A DNA stretch of 64,000 nt from Lachnospiraceae bacterium (lineage in GTDB: Bacteria; Bacillota; Clostridia; Lachnospirales; Lachnospiraceae): positions 272,951 to 336,950 of the forward strand of contig LR698958.1 of assembly GCA_902381685.1 (NCBI GenBank), read 5' to 3'. Both the position numbers and the translations under genes were made by a program. Below are positions 43,552-52,386 of the stretch, piece after piece. Under the pieces are notes generated by a model, which worked only from the letters and a program-made list of their open reading frames with translations, did no database searches and was not told where the DNA came from. Within the stretch, counting starts at the first letter, position 1. Every line of letters begins with the position of its first letter.

Positions 43552-44463
43552 TTAACCTCCTATTTTGGTGTTTGTAAAACCATTTTTCTGAAACATTTCT
43601 TTTAACTCTTCCATTCTCTCTTTAGAAGGAACAGTAAATTCTTTTCCTTTATATGTAACATCTAATCTTTGATATTTGCTGCTTGCAATGTCATGGTATG
43701 GCAACAGGTTTACCTGTGCTACCGAAATATTTTCTTTTAAATAAGAAATAATTGCCTGTATTTCTTCGTCACTGTCATTCACTCCCCCGATGACCGGAAT
43801 GCGAATATAAATTCTCGCTCCATTGTCACTTAAATATTTCAGGTTGGTGAAAATCAATTCGTTGCTCTGCCCCATGTATTTCTTATGCTTTTCATTATCC
43901 ATCAATTTAATATCATATAAAAACGTATCCACATACGGCAAAACAATTTGGAAATTTTCTTCAGGCGCAAATCCACATGTATCAATCGTAATGTTATAAC
44001 CTTTTCTCTTTAACTTTTTCAGAAGTTCCTCTATATATTCCATATCCTGTGCCATAACTTCCCCACCGGAAAGCGTAACACCCCCAAACGACTCTTCATA
44101 AAACATATAGTCTTTATCCACTTCTTTTACTAACTCCGCAATTGTATATTGTTTCCCAACAACTTCTCTCGCATTATTTACACAATAGTCCAAACACGTA
44201 CTGCATACTTTACATTTCGTTCTGTCCGTACACTGCTTACAATTGTCTATATGAATAGCTTTCTCCGGACAAACCTGCTCACAAGCACGGCACCCTGTAC
44301 ACTTTTCTGTGTTAATCATAACTTCCGGCGCAAAATTCTGGCTCTCCGGATTATGACACCACCAGCAATTCAAATAACAACCTTTAAAAAAAATAGTTGT
44401 CCGTATGCCGTCCCCGTCATGCACAGAAAACTTTTGGATATTAATTACATTTGGTGTTCTCAT
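43552..44463 (-). CDS. hypE: HypD-activating radical SAM enzyme
   Basis: A 303-residue glycyl-radical-enzyme activase. It uses S-adenosylmethionine and a [4Fe-4S] cluster to make the glycyl radical on HypD. The radical SAM motif is CYLNCWWC (about 30-37). A ferredoxin-like insertion follows with two more cluster motifs: CTGCRACEQVC and a second set with CKVCSTCLDYC. The SAM-binding TLSGGE is near 130. It is first in the operon, 3 bp before hypD. The gene symbol follows the assumed HypD partnership. Confidence 0.9.
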   Translation of the reverse strand: MRTPNVINIQKFSVHDGDGIRTTIFFKGCYLNCWWCHNPESQNFAPEVMINTEKCTGCRACEQVCPEKAIHIDNCKQCTDRTKCKVCSTCLDYCVNNAREVVGKQYTIAELVKEVDKDYMFYEESFGGVTLSGGEVMAQDMEYIEELLKKLKRKGYNITIDTCGFAPEENFQIVLPYVDTFLYDIKLMDNEKHKKYMGQSNELIFTNLKYLSDNGARIYIRIPVIGGVNDSDEEIQAIISYLKENISVAQVNLLPYHDIASSKYQRLDVTYKGKEFTVPSKERMEELKEMFQKNGFTNTKIGG

Positions 44464-44474
44464 ATTTCCTCCAT

Positions 44475-44490
44475 TTTCATTTAAATGAAA
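44475..44490. promoter_or_regulatory. Palindrome in the hypE-hypD leader
   Basis: TTTCATTTAAATGAAA is a perfect 16-bp palindrome between the promoter and the ribosome site of the activase gene. It is a candidate operator; the regulator is unknown. Confidence 0.6.
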
Positions 44491-44508
44491 TTTTTATCCG
44501 TTTTTTTC

Positions 44509-44537
44509 ATTATATCACATTGTTATTCTTTTGTCAT
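44509..44537 (-). promoter_or_regulatory. hypE-hypD promoter
   Basis: On the minus strand ATGACA (44532-44537), a 17-bp spacer and a perfect TATAAT (44509-44514), about 45 bp before the start codon. Confidence 0.78.
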
Positions 44538-44647
44538 GATATTTTTTATTGTTTTCATAAAAATTTCTAAAAAGAGAATACGCTTTCATTTATTCATTAA
44601 TCTTTATACAACTCGTTTTATCTGCGTTCTTTTCACCTGTCAAATGC

Positions 44648-44676
44648 TTGACATTACAACCAACTGGTAATAATAT
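44648..44676 (+). promoter_or_regulatory. Promoter of the XRE-cupin regulator gene
   Basis: TTGACA (44648-44653), 17 bp and TAATAT (44671-44676), followed by the palindrome TATCTTTTAAAGATA (44683-44697) at the expected start of transcription, a candidate autoregulatory operator. Confidence 0.78.
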
Positions 44677-44720
44677 AAACAATATCTTTTAAAGATAGTA
44701 AGAGAAAAAGAGGTAAAATC

Positions 44721-45293
44721 ATGGATACAAATGCAATTATCGGACTTAGAATCAAAAATCTTCGTACCGAAAAAAAATATACTTTAAAATATTTAAGCGA
44801 AAACACCGGACTATCCATTGGATTTCTCTCCCAATTGGAACGAGGAATGACAAGTATAGCCATCGATTCTTTGGATAAAATTTCTAAGGTTTTAGATGTA
44901 GAACTATCCAGTTTTTTCACTACGAATATAAAACCAAATGATGTACATATAATGAGGCGCTATGAACAGAAATCTACTGTTGTAAATCCTGAAATTATTG
45001 AGCACGCTCTCACAAATCATGTAGAAGAATTTGATCTTCTTCCAAGACTTGTAGAACTTATGCCCGCATTACAGGATGAAAGTGATTTAGAACTTTATTC
45101 CCACGGCGGTGAAGAATTTATTTATATATTGGAAGGTATCTTGACTTTGCAGATTGAGGAAGATATTTATCATTTATATCCCGGAGATTCAGCCCATGTA
45201 CATTCAAATATTTCTCACAACTGGAAAAATGATACAAATACTGTTGTAAAATTTTTAACTGTACATACTCCGAATCCTCTGCGCCACAAATAA
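44721..45293 (+). CDS. XRE-family regulator with cupin domain
   Basis: A 190-residue protein. An N-terminal Cro/CI helix-turn-helix (about 8-62, with LSENTGLSIGFLSQLERG) is followed by a C-terminal cupin (about 105-185). The cupin motifs are GGEEFIYILEG and YPGDSAHVHSNISHNWKN. Such regulators (PuuR/SutR type) sense amino acids or polyamines. It is divergent from hypE-hypD, with 257 bp between starts. Control of that operon is plausible, but the palindromes at the two promoters differ. Confidence 0.88.
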   Translation: MDTNAIIGLRIKNLRTEKKYTLKYLSENTGLSIGFLSQLERGMTSIAIDSLDKISKVLDVELSSFFTTNIKPNDVHIMRRYEQKSTVVNPEIIEHALTNHVEEFDLLPRLVELMPALQDESDLELYSHGGEEFIYILEGILTLQIEEDIYHLYPGDSAHVHSNISHNWKNDTNTVVKFLTVHTPNPLRHK

Positions 45294-45370
45294 AATATAT
45301 ACAGATTTGATTTTTCGTGATACAATAGATTTAGTTAAAAATTTGTAGTTTAGAATCGGAGGCGTTTACA

Positions 45371-45487
45371 ATGGGATTTTTAGTTTGCATTATTGCAGTC
45401 AGCATTATCGCTGCCATTGTTGCAGCAGTTGTTTCCGCATCAGCCGGTGCTTTAATCGGTGCTCAGGAAATAGACGATGAGGAATAA
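45371..45487 (+). CDS. Small hydrophobic protein, 38 residues
   Basis: An ORF of 38 codons behind a strong CGGAGG ribosome site. The product has one transmembrane stretch rich in Ile, Ala and Val (about 3-32, no charged residue) and an acidic tail IDDEE. I do not recognise it. It lies after the XRE-cupin gene and just before a hairpin related to the IS1182 end. The ribosome site and codon pattern support translation; function is unknown. Confidence 0.65.
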   Translation: MGFLVCIIAVSIIAAIVAAVVSASAGALIGAQEIDDEE

Positions 45488-45500
45488 GCATCGAAAGTAA

Positions 45501-45553
45501 AGAGGGGTATCGCTCAATCATCAAATGTAATGATTGAGTGATCCCCCTTCTCT
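45501..45553. repeat. Solitary hairpin related to the IS1182 right end
   Basis: An imperfect inverted repeat with arms CGCTCAATCAT and ATGATTGAGTGATCCCCC. Its left arm CGCTCAATCATC is identical to 19001-19012 at the IS right end, and both end in CCCCCTT. No transposase is nearby. It may be a relic or small mobilised copy, and could also terminate the 38-residue gene. Confidence 0.65.
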
Positions 45554-45667
45554 ATATACAAAGAATTTTCAGATAGAATCTTTTAGTTTTAGAATTGATA
45601 AGTTTGATACTACAAGAACCTCTATATTATATATATATTCTCTTGTGTTTCATTTTATCGCTATAGT

Positions 45668-46312
45668 TTAATCTGTAATTCCCATCGATATTTCTACTTC
45701 TTCTCTTGTTTCCACAATTGCTTCTATTGCATATTCTAAAGCTTTTGCCATCGTTTCAATCGACATAGTTGCTGTACCCAAAGGCTTTCCAACACCTTGC
45801 TGTGTAGAATATGGTACATGAATAAATCCGCCACGAACATTTGGATATTTTTTATTGAGTGTATAAAGTAAATCATACATTACATTATTACATACATATG
45901 TCCCCGCCGTATAAGAAACACTTGCTGGAATTCCATGTTCATTAATATTTTTTACCATTGCTTTTACAGGTACTGTCGCAAAATATGCTGTTTCTCCATC
46001 CTTTTGCGATTTTTCATCAATAGGCTGATTTCCCGCATTATCAGGAATCGGAGCCTCACACAAATTAATCGCAATTCTTTCTACCTGTATATCCGCTCTT
46101 CTTCCTGCTTGTCCGATACAAAGTACCACATCTGGATGATGTTCTTCTATAGCTTTCTCCACTTTTTTCCCTGCTTCACCAAATACAGTCGGTATCTCCA
46201 CCTTTATAATTTCCGCATTTTTAACTGTATCATGAATTAATTTTACTGATTCATAAGCTGGATTAACCGTTTCTCCACCAAATGGATCAAATCCTGTAAC
46301 TAAAACTTTCAT
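45668..46312 (-). CDS. pcp: Pyroglutamyl peptidase I
   Basis: A 214-residue cysteine peptidase (family C15) that removes N-terminal pyroglutamate from peptides. The triad is visible: Glu78 in IQVERIAINL, Cys141 in GTYVCNNVMY and His165 in GGFIHVPYST. Each is three residues before the numbers I recall for the Bacillus enzyme (81, 144, 168). The N-terminal GFDPFGGETVNP is typical. It is the last gene of a five-gene operon and starts 11 bp after the M29-like gene. Confidence 0.95.
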   Translation of the reverse strand: MKVLVTGFDPFGGETVNPAYESVKLIHDTVKNAEIIKVEIPTVFGEAGKKVEKAIEEHHPDVVLCIGQAGRRADIQVERIAINLCEAPIPDNAGNQPIDEKSQKDGETAYFATVPVKAMVKNINEHGIPASVSYTAGTYVCNNVMYDLLYTLNKKYPNVRGGFIHVPYSTQQGVGKPLGTATMSIETMAKALEYAIEAIVETREEVEISMGITD

Positions 46313-46323
46313 TCTTTGCCTCC

Positions 46324-47310
46324 TTAATATACTTCTGGTTCAGGGGTAATAATTTTTCCCTCCATCATAATCTGCCGATTATCGGCATAAATATTCGGCT
46401 CCCTACAAACCAAATCATAGTGCCCGCTTGCTTCATGCACTCCGCCTAAAGCAAGATTTCTCCCAAATCCGATATGAAACGTTCCATATGCCGACTCATC
46501 TTCAATATAACATTTTCCTCGACATTTGGATTGAGAATTTAATCCAATTCCAAGTTCACTTGCAACCCAAACCCTTTCATCATCATAACTTTTCAAGTAT
46601 TCTTGGAGTTGACATCCTGTAATCGTGTCTTCTATCTTTGTAATTTTCCCTTGTGAAATATCTATTTTTGTTGGATAATCTGCTTTCCCAATATATCCAA
46701 GCGAGCCATCTAAGACCATGACCCCTTCACTTTTAGTTTCTTCTATTGGAACATATACTTCAATACTAGCCGACGAATACCCTTTCCCATCTTTTAATAC
46801 TCCATTAAAAAATCCGGCTTTTCTATTTCTTTTATATACTTTCAAATCCGTTCCATTCTTAGAAGTGATATGAATAACACTCGCTGAATTTAAGTACTTC
46901 ATAATGACCATCGCAAGCATTTTACTTTTCTTTGTATCCATGGTCATAAAATCATAACTCAGCATCGCTTTTCCATCATTTGTACAAAGCGGAAGGGAAA
47001 GAAATTTTTTTCCTTTTTTAATTGCCTTTTTCGCAGCTTTGGTTGTAACTAAGGAATAGTTCGTCGCACCTATAATGACATGATAATTTGCAAAAATATC
47101 TTCGTGTTGATCAAAAAACACTCCTATCTTCATTCCTGTTTTCTCTACAATCATCAAATCTACAGAAGCACTTCTTCTTAATGCAAATTTCTTCAGTGCT
47201 TGAGCCTCTTCTATTGTTTCTTCGCTTGTAACAATTAAAAGTTTTTCCCATGGTTTTAATTTCACCCACTTTTTAATTACAATCTCGGCTCCACGATCTA
47301 TTCCTTTCAT
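46324..47310 (-). CDS. M29-like aminopeptidase family protein
   Basis: A 328-residue cytoplasmic protein resembling the thermophilic aminopeptidase T (M29) family. The C-terminal part has the expected acidic and His residues: ASELGIGLN, ESAYGTFHIGFG and EASGHYDLV. The N-terminal half (VIGATNYSLVTT) fits the family fold. Related proteins include ring-cleaving dioxygenases, so peptidase activity is inferred. It lies between DUF979 (20 bp upstream) and pcp (11 bp downstream), consistent with a role in peptide breakdown. Confidence 0.65.
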   Translation of the reverse strand: MKGIDRGAEIVIKKWVKLKPWEKLLIVTSEETIEEAQALKKFALRRSASVDLMIVEKTGMKIGVFFDQHEDIFANYHVIIGATNYSLVTTKAAKKAIKKGKKFLSLPLCTNDGKAMLSYDFMTMDTKKSKMLAMVIMKYLNSASVIHITSKNGTDLKVYKRNRKAGFFNGVLKDGKGYSSASIEVYVPIEETKSEGVMVLDGSLGYIGKADYPTKIDISQGKITKIEDTITGCQLQEYLKSYDDERVWVASELGIGLNSQSKCRGKCYIEDESAYGTFHIGFGRNLALGGVHEASGHYDLVCREPNIYADNRQIMMEGKIITPEPEVY

Positions 47311-47330
47311 TTTTTTACCTCGGTTCTTTT

Positions 47331-48275
47331 TTATTTAAACATAATCATATATGCAATTTGGAACACAAGCATAAGTACTGCAATTACAACCTGATTTCGA
47401 ATTACAGTAAATCTGTTTTTCATATCCAACAAAGCAACTGGAACAATATTAAAGTTCGCAGCCATAGGTGTAAGCAATGTACCACAGTAACCGCAAGTAA
47501 GAGCAAGCATACCTATTAATACCGGATTAGCTCCATACGCCAATACAAATGGCGCTCCAATACCTACTGTCATAACTGTAATTGCTGCAAAAGCATTTCC
47601 CATAATCATAGTAAATACCATCATTCCAACTGCATAAACAATAATACCAACATTTACATTTCCCTTAGGAATCACATTTCCTACAATCTGAGCAATAACA
47701 TCTCCTACGCCTGAAGTTGTAAAGATTGCCCCAAGACTTGCAAGAAGCATCGGCAACATACTTAATGGTCCTACAGTAGAAAGCATACGCTCTGAGTCAT
47801 TCAACAACACCTTTGGAGTGTTAGATTTCAAGAATAAGATTAATAAAAGTGCTGAAATCAATACTCCTACTCCTACTCCTACTAAAGCTCCAAGATCTGT
47901 AAATAACGCAAATCCTAAAGCACAAACTCCAATAGTAAGTGCAGGAATAAAAATTTTCATTCCTACTTTATCGTAATTCGCTCTTGATTCCTGTTCCGTC
48001 GGTTTATCAATTTTTCCAATTTTAACTTTTTGTAAAATAGCAGGAATACACATTACAATAATTAATACACCATTTACTTTTGCAGGAATCCATCTACCAA
48101 ATGCAAGTACAATACCTAACACAATCCAAAATATACCCGTTCCAATTCTAGATGGGTTTTTTTTGTCCATTACATTTTTCACACCTGTGTAAATTGTAAT
48201 TAACCCAATTAAAATATAAACAATCTCTAATAATTTTGTTCCCAACAGTTCTTCTGAACTCATAAAAAACGACAT
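47331..48275 (-). CDS. DUF979 membrane protein (transporter half)
   Basis: A 314-residue protein with about nine hydrophobic helices of the DUF979 family. It pairs with the DUF969 protein encoded 15 bp upstream. Together they resemble split halves of a DcuC/GntP-like carboxylate transporter. The conserved TCGYCGTLLTPMAANFN segment near 270 looks like a re-entrant substrate loop. As I recall, DUF979/DUF969 pairs next to pcp are seen in other Firmicutes. Transport of pyroglutamate or a related product is an inference. Confidence 0.8.
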   Translation of the reverse strand: MSFFMSSEELLGTKLLEIVYILIGLITIYTGVKNVMDKKNPSRIGTGIFWIVLGIVLAFGRWIPAKVNGVLIIVMCIPAILQKVKIGKIDKPTEQESRANYDKVGMKIFIPALTIGVCALGFALFTDLGALVGVGVGVLISALLLILFLKSNTPKVLLNDSERMLSTVGPLSMLPMLLASLGAIFTTSGVGDVIAQIVGNVIPKGNVNVGIIVYAVGMMVFTMIMGNAFAAITVMTVGIGAPFVLAYGANPVLIGMLALTCGYCGTLLTPMAANFNIVPVALLDMKNRFTVIRNQVVIAVLMLVFQIAYMIMFK

Positions 48276-48290
48276 AAAAGAACCTCCTTT

Positions 48291-48971
48291 CTATTTCTCT
48301 TTTTTATAGTATTTTTTCATCAATTTCTTATCTCTAAAAATGTAATAAATAATTGTAACTACAAGTGCAAATATCGCTACTGGAATTTCTACCTTTGCTA
48401 AATCTACAAGATCCACTTTATATCCAAGTCCTTCTAACGTACTCTGTACAAGAAGACCACCGCTACCTCCAATAAACAATACTTGGAAGAAGAACCATGT
48501 TATATTCTCCATACCAGAAGCCATACCTTTTACCTGTTCTTCATGTTCTTCGTTTGCCTTTCCTACTGTATTTTCAATCGCTGCATCTGCCATCGGCATA
48601 ATAACTGGTCTTACAAAACCTGCAACACCACCAAATCCAACATTAAAAGCTGCAAAAATTGCTCTCATGATACCGTAAGCTACCACAACCGCACCTGCAG
48701 TAGCACCTTTTATTTTTCCAATCAATGCTGCCGCCGCTTCTTTTAAACCACTTCTTTCTAGTGTTCCCGTTACAAGCATAACAATAATGAAAATAGCCAT
48801 GCTTCTATTGGCAACAAAACTTGATCCAAGTGTTTCAAGAAGACCATCTACTCCAAGTCCTCCTACTAATGCTGTTACAACGGCCGCTACTAAAATGGTT
48901 AAAATATTATCCAATTTTAGAGCAAACCCAACTATAACAATTACGATTCCTATTAGAGTAATATACTCCAT
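48291..48971 (-). CDS. DUF969 membrane protein (transporter half)
   Basis: A 226-residue protein with about six hydrophobic helices, DUF969 family. The conserved FGGVAGFVRPVIMPM segment (about 120) contains the charged residue of a membrane hairpin. It lies 29 bp after the M14 peptidase gene and 15 bp before DUF979. The two DUF proteins probably form one transporter. Confidence 0.8.
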   Translation of the reverse strand: MEYITLIGIVIVIVGFALKLDNILTILVAAVVTALVGGLGVDGLLETLGSSFVANRSMAIFIIVMLVTGTLERSGLKEAAAALIGKIKGATAGAVVVAYGIMRAIFAAFNVGFGGVAGFVRPVIMPMADAAIENTVGKANEEHEEQVKGMASGMENITWFFFQVLFIGGSGGLLVQSTLEGLGYKVDLVDLAKVEIPVAIFALVVTIIYYIFRDKKLMKKYYKKEK

Positions 48972-49000
48972 ATCTTTTTCCTCCTTTGTTTTCCTTTTTA

Positions 49001-52000
49001 TTAATTTTCAAAACTTCCGATAATCAGTGGACGTTGTCTTATATAACAAATCGAAACTGAATCATCCGCTTTTTCTTCTCTTACTTCAAAAACGCTTTCT
49101 CCTTCTACGAACATATCAATAGTCGCTAAATCATGAGTCACATGAGCTTTTGCACACAAATTCAAATAATCATCTTGAGCCGTTTCATCAGCCACTTCAC
49201 TTGTATATGCCACTGTCGTAATCCACGGAAATCGAATAGATGGATATCTATGTTCCGGTTGATATTCAAATGGAATCCAGTAATTAATCATATCCTTATA
49301 ATAATTCGCTGGGAATAATTTTGGCATCCAGCCATGTGCAAATTTTTCAAATTGTTGCATCCATTCTTTATTCCACTTATAAATATCTTCTTTCGCTCCA
49401 ATCGCATCCGCAATAACATCTTCCATTTTCTTATTTACTTTATAGTTACTTTTATATTCCTCATTCGTTACATACCAAAAATATCCATATAATAACGATC
49501 TCGGAAGCCAAAAGCCTTTGAACGATGGAGATGTATAGCCTGAAAATTGTTGTTCCCACTCATGACTTGGAACACCATGATTATCTACAACAATATCCGG
49601 AAGCATTCTATACCACAATCTTGTAAGTCCCATTGCTTCCGTATGAATCGTATCCTCTTTAAAATGTTCATGGTAAAATTCTTTTCCAATCGCATTAAAC
49701 CTTGCAACATGAAATTTCCAGTATGGATTTTCTTTCTGCAATTCATAATGTATTGCTGTCCCATCTACATTTTCCATCGGTACAATCACTAAATTAAGTT
49801 TTTCTGACAAATCCTTATACTTTTCATTTGTAAGAATTTCTTTCAAGAGTATAAATGCTGAATTTGTACTTGAAACCTCATTTGCATGATGTCTAGAATT
49901 AATAATTTCTGATGGCAACAGATTAATTCTCTTTGTCCTTGAAATATACCCTTTACATTTAGGTAAAAGTTCAATCGCATAAATATCTCTACCTGCATAT
50001 GAAGTTGCAGTCTTATAGACAGAAATTCCTTCAACTCTCTTTAACTGTTTTATAATCTCTAAATACTGATCATATCCAATCAATGTATGTTCCAATAAAT
50101 CAATTTCTCTAATGTCTAGATCTTTTGCCTGTTCTTCATATTCCGGCACATACATCTCAAAAATCTGACCATCCACATCAAGTTGCACTATATCAACTTC
50201 TGCATATCCTTTACACGAAGATAAAATCCCTTTGTTAAACAGTAAAGCATATGCTTCCGCTACTTTAGCATTTCCTCCATCCACACAAATATGCGCAGTT
50301 ATTTTATCGGATTCATACGTTAAAGAATCCATGTAAATATCTATATCCTGACGGTTTGCAAAAGATGTGATTTCTTTTTGCGCAGAAACTAACATTGGTT
50401 TTTCTGCCATGATATCGTATAATGTCACTTTAAAATACGGCTTACCAGTTCCTTTTTTCAAAATCGGAAGAATTAACCCTGGTGCATCTAACATTTCACC
50501 TGAATGTCTAACCCCATAATTTTTAAAGAAATCCGTTCCTACAAAATACATATCCTCATGCAATGCATCTAAAGTGGAAATCAAATCTTCTCTACACGGG
50601 AGTTTATAATCCGGTTCACTTGCAACCACCTCTAAAGATAGTCTTGAGAAAAACGGTTGAGTTTCCAAGCAAATATGTTCGCCCAATTTTCCTTCAATGA
50701 ACTTTTGTAAGTCTGCCAAAACTTCTTTTTGATATATTTCCCATATACATTCCACATCTGTTCGCACACGCTCATTTAAAACTTCTTGACCATTCAAGTA
50801 AACTTTCACATATCCTGTTGCCGGATGCACTTTCCCCATCTCCGGAAATGCATCTAAATAAGGTCTTTCTGCATTTATCGCAAGATAATCTTCTTCTAAA
50901 ATAGTATTTCCATTTATATCTTCTGCTTCCAAATAATATGTACAGTCTTTTTCTCCTTCATATACAGAAAATACAATATTATCTTTTTCTATTCCTAGTT
51001 TCGATTCAATAATATCTACAATTGGATAAAGTTCTTGCAAATAGCGGATTGGCAAGTCATACCATTTATCCGGATTACTGAAATCTATATTGGTATATGA
51101 AGGTGTTGCACCGTTTTCATCCAACCATTCTGTTTGCCCTTCTGGTAAAAACGGTCTAAATGCAATATGAAGTTTTCCCACCTTTTCATTTAGCAATTTA
51201 GGAATAATAATTTCATCAATCCACGAAAATCCTTGCTTATATGCACAAAGAATTTCCGCATCTAAAAGTTTTGCTCCTTTTTCTTCTAGTCGTTGATTAA
51301 TATTCTGTTTCAACGCCATTCTAACATCCATTTCTTCACTTAAAGCAGCATAAACTTTTACTTTATCCCCATTTCTTAAAAGTGGATATACTTTACTTTC
51401 TAAAATTTCCTTACAAACATCTACTTCCCAAGGAATATCATATTCTTTTTCATATACTTTTTTCATTCCTTTGTAGTTTTCAAATAAAACATTGGGAAAT
51501 TCCTTTTCTATCCCCTTTTTAACGGAAGAAATCTCCGGTGAAACGTAAGCTGTCACCGAGTCTCCCAGTTCTTTCTGAAATGCTTTCAGGTAACTAAGTT
51601 GGCCGTCTAGATTTTTCATAGAAAAACTATCCGTTAATTCCATCAGTCTATCCGTCCATCTTTCCGCATTCGGAAGTAACGGGAATTTTTCACAAAGCCA
51701 TGCTGAAAAGACTTCTAATTCTTTTCCTTTTCCTGATAAATATACAATTGTACGATGATCTTGCTTATCGAAGCGAACTCTACATTCATCGCCCTCTTCT
51801 ATTACAAACGCATTTCCAGTATAGGATTCATCTGCAACTATCATTCCTTCATACCCCGTTGTTTCCATACCAAAGCGAAATGCTATATTACATGCGGCAA
51901 TGACCATAGATTCATCTGCATTCTCTGGAAGAATAATTTTCATATCCAAACTATCTGGAAGCATATCCAAATTATTATCTTTTAAAAACTCTCCTTTTTC

Positions 52001-52279
52001 AAATACAGCTTCTAATCCTTTTTTCTTTCTCCAGTCTAAATCCGGAATCTGCTTTGCACTTTTTGTGGCTGACACATAATCTTCCGGTGCTTCTATATTC
52101 CTAAGTTGCAATTCATATTGCGAAAAACTCTCTGGAACTTCCTCTCCTTCTGTTGTAGAAACAACCGGAAATTCAGCTGATACAGATTGAAAACCTTTTA
52201 AAAGAGCAAATTCAATCAAGCGATTTCTCTCTGTTTTTCCCATCTTTTTTGGGAGTTGAATTTTTTTCTGTTTCTCCAC
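49001..52279 (-). CDS. Large M14-type zinc carboxypeptidase
   Basis: A cytoplasmic protein of about 1092 residues without a signal peptide. The last third is an M14 carboxypeptidase domain: the zinc ligands HxxE are in SRHHANEVSS (about 790), and later motifs include VDNHGVPSHEWEQQFSGY. The N-terminal 600 residues are not recognised; they look like repeated alpha/beta modules. I chose the GTG at 52279, which has AAAGGAG 7 bp upstream. The ATG 21 bp earlier lacks a ribosome site. It is first in the operon with DUF969, DUF979, M29-like and pcp. Confidence 0.82.
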   Translation of the reverse strand: MEKQKKIQLPKKMGKTERNRLIEFALLKGFQSVSAEFPVVSTTEGEEVPESFSQYELQLRNIEAPEDYVSATKSAKQIPDLDWRKKKGLEAVFEKGEFLKDNNLDMLPDSLDMKIILPENADESMVIAACNIAFRFGMETTGYEGMIVADESYTGNAFVIEEGDECRVRFDKQDHRTIVYLSGKGKELEVFSAWLCEKFPLLPNAERWTDRLMELTDSFSMKNLDGQLSYLKAFQKELGDSVTAYVSPEISSVKKGIEKEFPNVLFENYKGMKKVYEKEYDIPWEVDVCKEILESKVYPLLRNGDKVKVYAALSEEMDVRMALKQNINQRLEEKGAKLLDAEILCAYKQGFSWIDEIIIPKLLNEKVGKLHIAFRPFLPEGQTEWLDENGATPSYTNIDFSNPDKWYDLPIRYLQELYPIVDIIESKLGIEKDNIVFSVYEGEKDCTYYLEAEDINGNTILEEDYLAINAERPYLDAFPEMGKVHPATGYVKVYLNGQEVLNERVRTDVECIWEIYQKEVLADLQKFIEGKLGEHICLETQPFFSRLSLEVVASEPDYKLPCREDLISTLDALHEDMYFVGTDFFKNYGVRHSGEMLDAPGLILPILKKGTGKPYFKVTLYDIMAEKPMLVSAQKEITSFANRQDIDIYMDSLTYESDKITAHICVDGGNAKVAEAYALLFNKGILSSCKGYAEVDIVQLDVDGQIFEMYVPEYEEQAKDLDIREIDLLEHTLIGYDQYLEIIKQLKRVEGISVYKTATSYAGRDIYAIELLPKCKGYISRTKRINLLPSEIINSRHHANEVSSTNSAFILLKEILTNEKYKDLSEKLNLVIVPMENVDGTAIHYELQKENPYWKFHVARFNAIGKEFYHEHFKEDTIHTEAMGLTRLWYRMLPDIVVDNHGVPSHEWEQQFSGYTSPSFKGFWLPRSLLYGYFWYVTNEEYKSNYKVNKKMEDVIADAIGAKEDIYKWNKEWMQQFEKFAHGWMPKLFPANYYKDMINYWIPFEYQPEHRYPSIRFPWITTVAYTSEVADETAQDDYLNLCAKAHVTHDLATIDMFVEGESVFEVREEKADDSVSICYIRQRPLIIGSFEN

Positions 52280-52354
52280 ATAAACACTCCTTTCTCTCAT
52301 TCATTTTCTTGAATCGTACCTTATTCCGTACTGCATTCTACTTATTTTGTTATA

Positions 52355-52383
52355 ATTTTAGCAATCTATTTATAAACTGTCAA
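52355..52383 (-). promoter_or_regulatory. Promoter of the M14-DUF969-DUF979-M29-pcp operon
   Basis: On the minus strand TTGACA (52378-52383), a 17-bp spacer and TAAAAT (52355-52360), about 75 bp before the GTG start. Confidence 0.82.
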
Positions 52384-52386
52384 GAC

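Noticed and set aside
45612..45646. ACAAGA/TCTTGT hairpin downstream of pcp as a terminator
   Set aside because: The arms are short, the loop is long and AT-rich, and no clear U tract follows on the minus strand, so it is left unlisted as a feature.
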